From NCBI GenBank assembly GCA_024752435.1, contig CP103025.1:620001-684000 (forward strand): 64,000 nucleotides of DNA, in the 5' to 3' direction. The notes beneath the pieces were generated by a model. The model had not been told where the DNA came from. It saw only the letters and a program-made list of their open reading frames with translations, and did not search any database. Shown here one piece after another: positions 11,574 through 23,438 of the stretch; position 1 is the first letter of the stretch, and every line of letters starts with the position of its first letter. Source of the stretch: Allantophomopsis cytisporea. Taxonomy: Eukaryota > Ascomycota > Leotiomycetes > Phacidiales > Phacidiaceae. Position numbers and translations under genes: made by a program.

Positions 11574-13608
11574 GATTGCGGACACTACGTGGGTTGGTGG
11601 ACGGAAGTTCTAGAGGCAGAAAAGGATGTACGGAGATGTGACCGATGAACCGTTACACAGACGATACGATCGATTACAAGATATACACAATTGGATGTAG
11701 ATATCTTGTGCGATGGCTGGTGGAAAGTTGGAATTCCTATTAATAATAGAAGATGCCTCCTCGGAGAAAATGTCGCTAATCGTGGCGGCCGTCTGCTACA
11801 GATTCGAGAGCTGTACGAAGCAGCAGTGATGAAGAGAAGAGAGAACGAGAAACGATGTTGAGGAACGTCCGATTGAAGAGTATCTGAGGTGGGTCGGGTG
11901 GACAGGGACGGGAACGAGGAAGAGGCAAGGGGTGGTGGAGTCAGTAGACAAGCACATGCAGTGGGGTGGGGGTTGTAGTATGTGGGCGAGCTTTACCTCA
12001 CTCGCACACTCGCACACTCTCACTCTCTCACTCTCTCGCTCTCTCACTCTCTCTCTCCTCTGCTTGGAGTTCGCTAGGGTCCCAAGCAACGGGACGGGAA
12101 GACGAGACAGGATGTTGCAGGGTCCACCAATAGCTTCGTCCCTCTATCGTGTCTTTCGAATACCGAATAAATTGTTATTTACTCGACTCAGATGTTGAAG
12201 CTATCGTCAACTGATCGAATCTTTCTTTCTGTTCGAAAAGCAAGTTCTCTGTGGCCGAATGCCCAAATTAATCTCATATCTGGAGCTCCGTTGAAAAGAG
12301 TGGATCTCTATGACTCCCACCACTCCACGCTCTTACTTCGTTATCCGCTTGTTTCCGCAAAGCCTACCATTTGGCTCAGAGAAAGTGACTGCCGAAGAAA
12401 CTAATTGGACAATAGCAACCCAAACTACGATCATTGCTTCACCAGTCCATGCTCTATACGCAGATGATCATCATCCTCTGCGGGACGAGACTCAGATCAT
12501 TGAGGTCCAGACTTCTCAGAGTTTCACTGTGTACTCACTACTCAGTACTAGGAATAAGGTGGCCTGAGCTGTTCTTCGGAAGTGAATTGAGTGACTTCAT
12601 GTCAAGCTTTATGTGAGTGGAGTCGAGAGACATACCGCATCTGCAAGCTGCAGTATTCCTCCATACAACACATTCCAATTTCTCAAGAACTCGCTCGGTT
12701 CTGCACAGCAATGACAAAGTAGCCGGAGAACTTGAGAGAGAGATATGTCCGGTGGGCATCCGATCGAGCAAACATTCTGCCTACATAGAGTAGTAGAGCC
12801 GCATTATCACCCCAAAAAAAAAAAAAAAAAGGAAGAACAGTTGGGAGGGAAGGGGTTCTCCTTCCTTCCCCGCTCCGAACACCTCTGTCTGATTCGTAAG
12901 TTCCGTTCAATATTGCATGCGCAGCTCTCTTCTGCGTCATGTGGGATTATCAAGGGCATCAGGAACCTATCTCTGTGCAGGACACGTCAAATTCATCATG
13001 CACTCACTACCCATCGCAAGGGCAAGGTAAGAGTCACTAGAGTTTGCTTTGTTGTTGACTGAGTCAGCTTTCTTCTTAGGTCGTGGTCGTGGAGATGTAG
13101 CACAGCACGGTCGTCTCAAACTTTTACCAGTCGCTGCCAGTGATATCGTTGGCGGGCGCGTCTCAAGCAGCAGGAACGTAGCATTGATGACGCTGCTCGT
13201 CGAATCGTAGGATGACAACAGACACACTCGTACAAGGAAATATATAGAAGATGAGGTGAAAACAAAGATGAATGCCTGGTGCGATCTAGAGGCCATGTAT
13301 GGGTGTACGTACATACATACGTGCTCTCCATTAGCTACAGACTGGTGTACATTAGAACGTAAGAAATCAGCGTGCCGACCCGGCGCGAGGGACTATCGTC
13401 AGTGTCCGCCGCCGCGCGCCCGCACCTCGATTTACCAACACCAAGCGAGAGTGCGGGGGATGGATTCAGTACGTAAGGCAGTCTAGCTTTAGCTGCGCCT
13501 TGACGCACCCGTTCCGATCCATGGTTCGTGCAATCAGCCATGCGACTAACCAACAACAATAAGCAATTCTGAAGTCCAGATATCTTCGCTCGAAAGCCAT
13601 CATGAGCC
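11574..13608. other. Divergent intergenic region with CT repeat and poly-A run
   Basis: It lies between the minus-strand zinc-finger gene and the plus-strand coiled-coil gene. A CACTCT/CTCTCT microsatellite sits at about 12000-12060 and an 18-base A run at 12813-12830. Short open frames on both strands have no recognisable motif. It probably holds both promoters and long 5' untranslated regions. Confidence 0.55.
12000..12061. repeat. CT/CACTCT microsatellite
   Basis: An imperfect pyrimidine tract of cactct and ctctct units on the plus strand. On the minus strand it reads as a GA-rich tract about 430 bases upstream of the zinc-finger start codon, so it could lie in that gene's promoter or 5' untranslated region. 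Confidence 0.85.
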
Positions 13609-15243
13609 ATGAGCGAAGCTCCCAAGAGACCGTCGAAAGGTCAACGAGCGCAAGACCGAGGTTCGTATGTTCATTGCCGAAATATGCACGAGAATGATGA
13701 GGAAACTTAAACAACGCAGCCTTGCGGAAGAGTCAAATATACTTTTGCAGCATGCTTGCGATTGAGAATGACATGGATTGACATATTCATAGATAACCTA
13801 AGCAGATCGAATAAATCGCCCATCAAAGCACCACCTCGAGTCGCACTCGGCCAGGCCCGGTCGTCAAAGCCCAAAGATGAAACCCACGAACAGAGCGGCT
13901 CCTCAGCAGAGAAGCCACGGTCACGGACGCCGTCGCGATCCCAATCACAAGCCCGGGCATCGCCCAGTCGTATGTCGCTCGCTGAGCGCGTGAAGCAGTT
14001 AGAAGAAGAGCTTCGGGTGATGGAAACTGCCTTCCGTATCGAACATGAACAACTAACTAAGCAAGCAATCGAAGAGTCTGAACGCGCGGCTGTTGCCAAA
14101 GATCGCTACTCCGATGTTCACAGAGACTTTCTAAACAAGGATACTGAACTGAAGATGCTTCTGGTGGATTTTGAGCGGCAAATGGGCGAGGTGGAGAGGA
14201 AGACGCGATATGAGTGTGAGGTGCAATATAGGCAGGAACGAAAACTGTTGGAAGAGGTTTTGCTTGAGAAGAGGGCAGAGGCATTGAGGATGGAGGAGGA
14301 GAATTCGAAGCTGCAGAGGCAGGTTCTTGGGTTGAAAGAGTTTGTGAGCACAAATACGCGTACTGAAGGCCAGGTTACAGACGATGTCGTTGCTGGACGG
14401 GCCAAAAAGCTTGATGGAGATTTGCAGAACTGGGTTATCTCGAATTTCAGAAGAGTCAGTTTAGGCATGACAGCCCTACTCATCGTCTGATCAACCATGA
14501 GCTGATTGAATATCGCAGATTTCGCCGCGGTGAGCGATTCCCGCCTTCAAAGCCTCTCCATATCCCCCTCTCTTAAACACCGCCATCACTCCATTCCTAA
14601 AGTACGCTTTCTGCAGTCCATCTTTTCGTACATTCTTGCATCCAACGTTTTCTCTCTTTATTTTGTTGGCCTGGCTCCTGAACACAGAGCTGAGCTGGAA
14701 GCCATCGATGCATTTATGAGCTCGTTGGGTACCTATCCCCCCTCTCTCTCCAATGTTTATATATCTCTTACTAATCTACTTGACTCAGGCGACGCATCAG
14801 CTGTAAATGTCTGGCGCTCTACGACTCTCGGCCTGATCCGCCGCGCACCGCATTCAACACTCGCAACTACAACCGCTACATTCGTTGACGACCTTGCGCA
14901 GCGTATCGGAAGCTTTCTAACGGATCTCGGTGTACCACCTTCCCCGCCTCGAACGGACGCCCTACGGCCCATCCTACTGGAGGCAGTGGAGCTGGCTCAA
15001 TTATTCAGAGTACAGAAGGCGCGGCTGGAGTTGTGTATATTTAAGAAGGAGGGAGAAGAGGATGTAGAGTTTGATGAAGATATCATGGAGGACGTAGGCG
15101 GAGAGGATGAGGGAAATGGGAGAGAAAGCTGCCGCGTCTTGTGTGTGATCAGTCCGGCTGTTGTCAAGTATGGGGATGAAGATGGCGGGGAAGGTTATTT
15201 GAGAAATGTTATCGTCAAGGGGAAGGTACTTTTGGAGGGGTAA
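13609..15243 (+). CDS. Fungal coiled-coil protein of unknown function
   Basis: Model: exons 13609-13660, 13751-14458, 14519-15243; about 494 residues. The first exon starts MSEAPKRPSKGQ and splices at GTTCGT into a frame that is open before any ATG at 13751. The second intron (donor GTTTAG, acceptor at 14518) is chosen because it keeps VSDSRLQSL and the following frame in register. After a basic Ser/Arg-rich N-terminus (KPRSRTPSRSQSQARA) there is a long predicted coiled coil, about residues 100-225 (VKQLEEELRVME onward), then WVISNFRR and a helical C-terminal domain (VRFLQSIFSYILASNVF) with an acidic stretch EEDVEFDEDIMEDVGGEDE. This arrangement recurs in uncharacterised ascomycete proteins; I know no function. 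The gene's reality is well supported; the first exon and both splice sites are inferred. Confidence 0.75.
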
Positions 15244-16291
15244 GAAACATGTTCTACAACATATAGCGAGCTACTTGGACAGGCTTGGGAGTTATGAGAT
15301 CGAATAGATCATCGAATTAATGAACTTACATACCAATAAAGCGTCGTTCATAAGCGCTCACTAATTAGAGGATCCAACAAAGTAGAGATTAGGAATCGGC
15401 ATGAAGGACGAGTTCTCGTCTGTTAGCCACAATCTGATTGTCATTCCACAAGATGGGAATATTTATTTATCAAAGTCGACGAGCCTTTTCTTGGACAATG
15501 GCTGTTGAGAGTTTCATTATGGTTCGTGGTGAGCTAGATGATCGGTTGCTGAAGGTTTCTGATAGTGTGCTCTTACACCAGTTGAGTCAGTTCAGAGAAA
15601 TTTATCTTACCTAGATTTGTTGAGATTAACTGAGTAGTAGACAGTTGCTCGTTGTTTACAATAGCTTGACTGGCTAATGGTGATATATGGCGCTTGTCTA
15701 AAGACTGCGATATCTTCTCCAGTCGTGAATAATACGATGGTTATAACATCGCCACAGCGCTTAATATCGATGCTTCGGACCACTTCTTGACGCTATCAGC
15801 CTTTTTCCGACATAGTGAATCCTTGTCTGATGGTTGAGCACTCATTCGCTGATCACCATCAATAAAACGCAACATCTCAACTCGATGCCAAGTGCTTGAT
15901 CCAGTCAACAAAATTATCTTCATTCGTCCGAATAAGAACTAATTGCTTGTCTCAGCCTTGCCCTATACGACCGCTTCTGCAAAAATCCTGGGGTCGTTGA
16001 AGGCTGTGCTTATACCTAGTGTCCAGCCCCGCTCAAGTTTGTGGTCAATTCAGTAGATGTCTTGTTAAAGATTTCCACTTCTGTCAACCTCTATTGCTGA
16101 TGGTTCGACACCTAAAACCATATATCCATTTTTCAAGCAACCTGTATGGTCTTCATCACATTTTCTTCTATAGCCATAAGCTGGATGCTCCGCAAATTGT
16201 GATTTTCATCCTTCTTCCCTAGATTACGTCTTCCTTTTGCATTTATCGTGAAGACCCTACCTAGGCAACTGACCACAAGGTCATAGCCAAA
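15244..16291. other. Intergenic region, no recognisable gene
   Basis: About 1 kb between the coiled-coil gene and the NLR relic. A 60-codon frame at 15741-15923 (minus) has a charged composition but no motif I know. Nothing else is supportable. Confidence 0.5.
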
Positions 16292-18297
16292 ATGAGCACA
16301 AATACTAGTCTCCCAATAAGGTCCAAAAGTACAGACAGCCCTTCCCCCCAGTAGCAGTCTTCACAACCACAGGCAAAAGATAAGATACCAAACGGCAATC
16401 ATCGACGTCCTCTGAGACTTCTTTCAATGGGTAAGTAATATTTTACCTCCAAATGAAATCTCTCATCTTACTAAACCACGCAGACGGAGGTGGAATAAGA
16501 GGACTTTTGACGTTGGTTATCCTCGAAGAGATCATGCATCGCTTGCAACGTTCAGAAAGTCTTCCATCTGTACCTCTCCCAGCTGACTACTTTGACCTTA
16601 TATGTGGCACAAGTACTGGCGGGTAAGACAACCGTTTCGACTTGATAAACAGATTGAAATGGCTCGTTTGTTTCAATCTAGACCTATCGCTTTTCTTCTT
16701 GGCCGACTTCGACTTTCAGTGTCAGAAGCCTCAGTGCCTATGGAACTTTAGCTGAACAAGTCTTTTCGAAACGAAAGGCCCCGGAAAAAGATGGCATATT
16801 CAAGGCATCTCTTGGATGCAACAATCCGATACGATACCTGATTGAAGAAGCCGAGCGGGAATTTGGTGCCGATCGAGAAATAAGTTGCATTGTTAGCATT
16901 GGAACGGGAAAGCAAAAGGTAAAGGTATTCAAGATACCGGGGCTATTTCAAAGAGCAATCCCCCTTGATATTATTCATGCACTTGTCAAAATGGCCACCG
17001 ATGCCGAAGACGAGGCTTCAAGGATGAAGTCAAGGTTCCAGAATTGTGCTGGTTTGTGCCATCGACTGAATATCGAGAGAAGGCCGGAGGATGTTTCTTT
17101 CGAGGAGTGGAAAGAGCTTGGGACCGTTGAGACTCACACAATATCATATCTGACCAAGGATTCTATTAGCAAAGGTGTTGACACGATTGTTAGTGCATTG
17201 GCAGATAGCTCCACGACCAAATTGCGTATAGGCAGCTTAGGTATAGCATCATATTCTCTTATACTATTAACGATCGTCACTGGAATTTTATAAGTGATAC
17301 CATTCCAGATCCTGACTACGGTACGAATTCTGCGAAGCATCCGACGTCAACAGTGCCCTTCGAAAGAGATCGTGACTTTATCGGACGAGCAGATATCATT
17401 GACAAGTTGGACGAAATACTTAGAACACACCCACGTGCTGCAATACATGGCCTCGGTGGTATTGGAAAATCGCAAATTGCCATAGAGTATTCATATCATG
17501 TCAGAGAGCGAACACCTAAGTAGTGGGTATTCTGGATCCACGCTAGCCATCGAGATCGATTTCTACAAGGCTATCGAGAACTTGCAGCCATAGTAGATCT
17601 TCCTGAACGTGATAAAGCAAATGTGGATATTTAACTCCTCGTTTGCAATTGGCTCCGCAAGCAAGAGAACAGCCCCTGGCTACTAATTCTTGATAATGTC
17701 GATGATTCTTCCGTTTTGATGGAGTCCTCAGGATCTTCAACACCCGCGCTTATCCAATTTGTACCACAAGTCCAGCATGGGAAAATAATAGTCACTTCGC
17801 GCGATCGAACTGCAGCCGGCGACATCGTTGGCCATCATGACAAGTACCTAGTACATGTTGATTGCATGGATGATGATGGGTGTATTGATCTGCTCAAAGC
17901 AAAGCTCCCCACCACACCCAGACATTGAAGAGTGTCAGAAGCTTCTTGCGGCCATGGAACGCATTCCTCTTGCAATGACTCAGACTTGTGCCTACATCAA
18001 CCAAAAACAGCCTTCGATGACGATATTAAAATATCTTTCCGCGTTTTCAGTTCAAGCAACATACTAAAGGCAAGCTGTTGGATTTATCGCTTTCCGTAAA
18101 TGAGTCTGTACTCGAGTACAAGGAAGATTGTGAGCTCTTTAGTAACTGCGCCTGGGAAAGCAATAAGCACGTTCTTTTGATAGCCCTTATTCATGGAGAC
18201 GATGCAACATCGCAGCGAGCACTATCATTAGCTGATGGTGCCACTGAGGTGTATATGAATGATGGCGGATTATGCAGTGATGGAATATCACCTTGAA
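16292..18297 (+). pseudogene. Broken NLR-like gene: patatin phospholipase plus NB-ARC ATPase
   Basis: Joined segments give a fungal STAND/NLR architecture. From the ATG at 16292, after an in-frame TAG at 16352, comes RPLRLLSM. An intron (GTAAGT at 16434 to about 16488) then leads into the patatin oxyanion motif DGGGIRG and, near 16600-16620, the nucleophile motif GTSTGG. A second intron follows. The later part reads IEEAEREFGADREISCIVSI near 16840-16910. The C-terminal Asp-Gly catalytic segment is missing. An NB-ARC domain follows with Walker A HGLGGIGKSQIAIEYS (about 17434-17490) and a Walker B-like LLILDNVDD (about 17680-17710). It is broken by stops at 17521 (TAG) and about 17631 (TAA), frame changes near 16720 and 17925, and no recognisable repeat sensor domain remains. 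Intact relatives are cytosolic immune or heterokaryon-incompatibility receptors; patatin cleaves lipids. Confidence 0.88.
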
Positions 18298-18743
18298 TGA
18301 TACCGGAAAGGCCACTGATGACGAGAATGGATAGATATCAAATGGAAAAGATGTACCAGGAAGCTTCTTGTTGCAGAACCAACTGGGTGTTTATGTCGAT
18401 TTGTGTCGGTTTGCGTCGGTCTTGGATTACTTCAAAATGATCATACCCGCTCTATTATACTCAGCCTGATTGAGTCATGCACAAACACATCGCTAAAACT
18501 TCAGTCGAGTCACAAAAGTACGAAGATATTCTTCAAGAGTATCGATCACCCTTCAAAACACAACAGTATCAGTATTCCCCAGCTAAACAAGCTGTAGACT
18601 CATCGTATCGCAATCGCACCCGCTCATGTTTCAGCCCGGCGATTTCACAACAACAAAACTTCGTAATTCATAAGCATCGCACTGCAAGAAACCGTCCAGA
18701 ACATCCCAAGATTTCTTTCCCAATTCCTGAGAGAAGCTGCAAC
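18298..18743. other. Short gap between NLR relic and Hsp70-like gene
   Basis: About 450 bases, probably the eroded C-terminal end of the NLR relic plus the 3' flank of the minus-strand Hsp70-like gene. I see no repeat-domain signature (TPR, ankyrin or WD) in any frame. Confidence 0.5.
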
Positions 18744-21209
18744 TCAATGAAAATCTGCCTGTACTCTCCCATATCTCCTCCCATCCACCTTTAACTCAAA
18801 GCCGAGCCCCGCACTCTCAACGATCATCTCAAGCGTAAAGTCTAAATTATCAAACTCGACCCCCTTCGTAGTCGTAAGGCGTGTAAACAAACTCTTCGGC
18901 ACAGCTCCGAGATCCGTAGTGAGAGTGCAAACGTTGATAAGGTCTTTAGTATATGCAGCAGGCGGCGGGTCAAAGGGGCAGGCGATGAGGTCATCGGACA
19001 CGAGCAGCGATTGATTAGGTCGGAAATTGCGTGTGTAGTGGAAGGAGATGGGTGTTAAGGCCGAGATGGCCTCACCTTTCGCAATATGCCATTGCATGCG
19101 ATCTGATACCATCCAGCGCTCCCAGAGCGGGCTCCAGTCTATTTTTACACAGTCAGATGCCAGCTCTGAGGGAAGAAGAGATATGTGGGACTTGGGAGAC
19201 TTACATCTATCTTCCACTTTATGTTTCTCCGGGTCAAACACTGTCGCATAGCTCGTACCATAATGGAATCGTGCACGCCGTGATACCACCATACTACCTT
19301 CAAGGCCACGAAGAACCGCACCTCTTACCACCGCGGTCCATGCATAAACAGGCTGAAGCACCTCCACACCACCGCTTTCTGCCGAGAGCTTGGCGTGCTC
19401 ATGTGTAGGCCGCTCACTATACGGGGGCGGGGCTGCGGTATTGAAATGGGACTTCATGCGTGTGAAAAGGTAGTTGCTTTGGCCGAAGCCACCGACCAGC
19501 ACGATACCGCCGACGATACCACCTTTGGCACGGATGCCGTCGACCTGGCCTTGGACGAGGTCGCAAACTTCTTTGATAACAGGATCAAAGATTTCTTTTA
19601 TGTCTGCCGAGGTCATTATCATGAAACCCGAGTCGAGTCCAGCTTCTTCGTCATCTGGGAGGCCTGGGAAAGGGACGTTGACTTCAGTATGTTCGTCCTC
19701 GTTGAAGTTTCGTTTTACGAACTCTTCGAAATATTTCAAGCCTGCAATGATCAAACGTTAACGTGAGATCTGATGGTTACCCGATATAGAATGATTTGAC
19801 ATCGAGAGATCCACCACAACCCTGAGTTCTAATCATTCACGCCATAAATTGAATTTGACATACCCATTTGCCATGTCTTAGCCTTCTTCATTTTCATCTC
19901 CTCAAATTTGTCTGCACCAAGTCTTTCTCTGACATAAGCCTCGAAGCGGTAATTCAAGAAAGCACTTCCACACAATCCACCTGTGCCCATGGCACTCTCA
20001 TCAACACGCAATGGAGATAATGAAAGAATCTTGTAGGCAATGAGATCGACTGTTCCACCACCAGCGTCACAAACTATAATATTATCACCAACGCTGAGAT
20101 GATGGGGTTGCATAGCCTTCAAGGTATAGACAGCAGCAGCTTCTGGCTCACTAATCATCTGTATTTCAGATTTGGCGCCCATCCCCGCCTTCTCAGCGGC
20201 CTGCAGGGTTTTGTTCTTGGCCGCATCGGACCAGACAGCAGGACATGTAAGTACGAATTCCACTTTCGTAGAAGACTATAAGTTTCAAGCGTTAGACCAA
20301 ACCACCGTTTTGCAGATATGACAGAAGCTCAGGGGTAAGAAATTAACGAACCATAAAACTTTCACCATATCTCCTCTCCAACGTCTCCATGGTATGCTTA
20401 TAAATTTCAGTAAGATAATCCGTAACGGCATCAACGACCGTCTTATTATGTCGCTTAAGCTGAGCAGCTGTCTCATGCGGCGAGATAAACTCGGGGAGTT
20501 TTTGATTCCGGTCTAGGAAGAGCTTGATACATCTGAGGCGAGTTTCGTCCGGACGAAACTGGAAGCCCCATCGGACTGCGCTCGAAGAGTCGGCGGGATC
20601 AGGAATGGGCGGCGTGGCTGCTTTCTCCCCCCGTCTTGGAGCCGGCTTTGAGGGCGGATCGTAGGAAATCTCGGTGGGCACTTTGTCGGATGTGATGCCG
20701 TTGCCTCCTGGCCAGGTCTTGATTATTTCTACATCGTCTGGTGTCGATGTATAGACTGCAGCTACGCTAGGAGGGGTCAATATATGTACATATATTTGAT
20801 ATGTTCTTTCGTTCCATTCAAGGATATCATAACCAAAAGGAAAACTAATAAAAAAAAAAGCTTATTCCACCAAGATCAACAGCTTAAGGTGACAGTACAT
20901 CCGCATTGCTCTCAACCGCTCAATACAGGCAGTCATTGATATCAAGAAAGAATGACATGACATGAAACCAAGTAGGGACCTAACTTACCCCGAATAAGTC
21001 GTCCCAAAATCCACTCCTACGACAATCTTGTCCTTGTCTTTTTGCGCCTCCGTGACGACAGACAAGGGCGTCAGTGCAGGGATAGAGACAGCTTCAGAGG
21101 ACGAGGGCGGGGTATGGCTGGTAACCTCATTGCGGCGACGACTCCTGCTCTCTTCATTGCGGCGATTACTGCTGCGGAGTGGCAGGGTCAAATTCATCAT
21201 CTGATTCAT
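18744..21209 (-). CDS. Hsp70-like (actin-fold ATPase) protein
   Basis: Five exons on the minus strand: 21209-20989, 20766-20352, 20275-19864, 19741-19205 and 19138-18744. They sum to 1980 nt, giving 659 residues. After a Ser/Arg-rich leader the actin/Hsp70 nucleotide fold appears: phosphate-1 loop VVGVDFGTTYSGVA (about 63-76, split by intron 1), phosphate-2 loop IIVCDAGGGTVDLIAYKI and adenosine motif GIVLVGGFGQSNYL. The last intron joins EDR to YWSPLWERW, restoring a conserved block that the unspliced frame disrupts. The C-terminal half does not look like a canonical substrate-binding domain with an EEVD tail, so this belongs to the expanded fungal Hsp70-like/HSPA12-type group rather than the Ssa chaperones. 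Clients are unknown. It sits beside a broken NLR; fungal Hsp70-like genes are numerous and variable, so the pairing may be chance. Confidence 0.93.
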
Positions 21210-23438
21210 AGCTCATAAAACCCGAACTTCCAAAAACTTCAAAATCGGAAGGAAAAGTCTTCCTGCTTTCTACGACGCAAAAGCAAATATCGCACTTAAG
21301 TGGGCCCAGTTATCACTGTTGTCTCTGCTCGTCTTCCATGCACTTCCCCGCTGTGTGAAGATTTAAAATGGTGTTGAGTGGCAGTCGAGCAGAGGGAATG
21401 GAGATGCAAGCATGACAGGACTGTAGAGATGGCGGGGATGGCGGGGATATGGGGAGGATGGAGATGAGGATGAGGATGAGGATGAGGATGAATATGAATA
21501 TGAATATGACTAGGAATGCGAATTTGACTATGAGGCTATCGAAGAGAGAGGCCTCATTGATATCAAACGGTGCATAGGTACAATATGAGATTTCGATACG
21601 CTTGAGGTCCGTACGGGTACTGCCTATTCACAACTCAGCCTTGCACTCCAGGCAGCAGCTATTGGCACCAAACCCCGACCAGACACATGACTTTCTTTCC
21701 ATTTTCGCTCATGTGCTTTGGTTTGCTAAGGGATTTTGTATATTTCCCCAACTAACAGGACATGTATCAACTGTGGGCAACGCATTCCTATGCAAAAGTC
21801 CAACATGGAAAGATGCTTCACCTGGGGGTTCGTTTGTTTACTTTGTATTTTTTGCGAGTGGATGCTTGCAGACACCGTCTGTATTTGCAAAGGCTTGAAG
21901 CGGATTGGGATTGGCTGTATCGTAAGGAAAGGTCGGTAGGAAAGGGAAGTATGTATATCTCCCACTTAATTCATCATGTGGATTGTGTGGATGTTTGGAC
22001 TTCTGCTGCGCATCTGCTCACCTCACACAAGAACTAGCAGCCTACAATCTGTGAGGCTCTGTTGTAGAGTCGGAGAAGAGAGCTCATAATACAAATCACG
22101 TGACATCATTCAGGGGGGCCAAGTACCGTGCACGATCCCGTGGTATTGTGACCCCTCCCTCTTCACTTGGTGGACATGTCACTCAAAAAGTATCAAAGGT
22201 CACCACAATCAATTGACACACATGAGTCTAAGGCGGTGAACATCACCTGCCTAGAAACTTTGGTATTTGAAGGCGGCACCTAGCTCGCCTTGATAGTTCT
22301 AGAAAAGACGCTTACACTCATCTCAGCACGTCCACCATTAGCCGACCCCATTCCCCTATCCACTTCCGCTCACATCTACAGTACAAAAGAGAAAGAGGTA
22401 ACAAATTTGTGTAGCCAAGCCAGCGGCCACTTGTGAAAATGAGAGTTGTTTTTGGTCATTTTCTTCCCCGTCCCAGAGGAGAAAAACAATGAAAAGAGAA
22501 TGAACGGGACGGAGAAAAGCAGGATCCTATTTCCCCGCAGTCTATACGACGGTAGCATTCTTGAGTATCCAATTTCGCTCTAGATCAAATCTCCCGCCCG
22601 CTCTCTCCGAAATTATAATTTGTGCAAAAGCCACTCCCGTTTCGTCCACTTCCACTGGATCCAATCTCGCAAACCTATATGAGGAGTGATCCGTCCCCTC
22701 CGTTTCTCTCGCCCAGAATAAAAGAGTAAAACGATAAAGCAAAAGTGAAAATAATAATAATAAGAGAGGCTAGCTCAATCTCGTCGTTCGAGGCCTCGTA
22801 GTGAGTGCTAATAATGGTATCTTTTGAGGTTCTTGGGAGCCTATCCAATAAACAAGAACAAAACAAATACAAATTGGTCTCCAAAGTCCGCCGCTACGCT
22901 ATGATGAATGTAGAAGCAAAGCCAGACCGACCAATAATAAAAGTTGAAAGGAAATCAGTCTATAAGGGTATTTTCGAATCGAACACGAGGAAAACGGACA
23001 GGCAGGGTATGGTTGGTAACAGTGACGGGCAAAGAGGAATTATATCCAGCATCCGTATAATAACATTCCGGGTATGGCTCCGATGGTCCTCGAGAGGCCT
23101 TCCGTGAAGGATGATATGAAGAATGCAACACAAGAAATAAAACAAATAAAATCAAGTAAAGACAAAAAAAATATAGGGCGCCATTTCTCCAAGCAAACTC
23201 GCTCGCTCGCCAACAATTCGAATCAGATGCAATAATGTTCCCCCCCCACTTGCCAATTCAGCATAAAAAGCAGTCAAATGACGAGATGTAGTGATAGTAC
23301 GAAAAATAAAGAAAAATATGACCACCCGGTCCCAGGATATCCGTCCAACACCATGCAATGTAGATACAATTTCCACTTTTCCACCCAATAGTTTGTTATA
23401 CACACGTAAAACGAGACAGAATCAGACAAGACAAAGAT
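21210..23438. other. Intergenic region, no supportable gene
   Basis: It holds the 5' flank of the Hsp70-like gene and the 3' flank of the kinase gene (both minus strand). A hexamer-type repeat (gatgag units turning into gaatat units) lies at about 21455-21510. The short open frames have no recognisable motif. A CAAT-rich, A-rich stretch lies around 22740-22970. Confidence 0.55.
21455..21510. repeat. GATGAG/GAATAT hexamer repeat
   Basis: About five units of gatgag-type sequence pass directly into three units of aatatg-type sequence. It lies about 250 bases upstream of the Hsp70-like start codon. Confidence 0.85.

Noticed and set aside
21210..21300. Possible heat-shock element upstream of the Hsp70-like gene
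   Set aside because: The gaacttcc-type words do not match the alternating nGAAnnTTCn spacing; only single partial matches.
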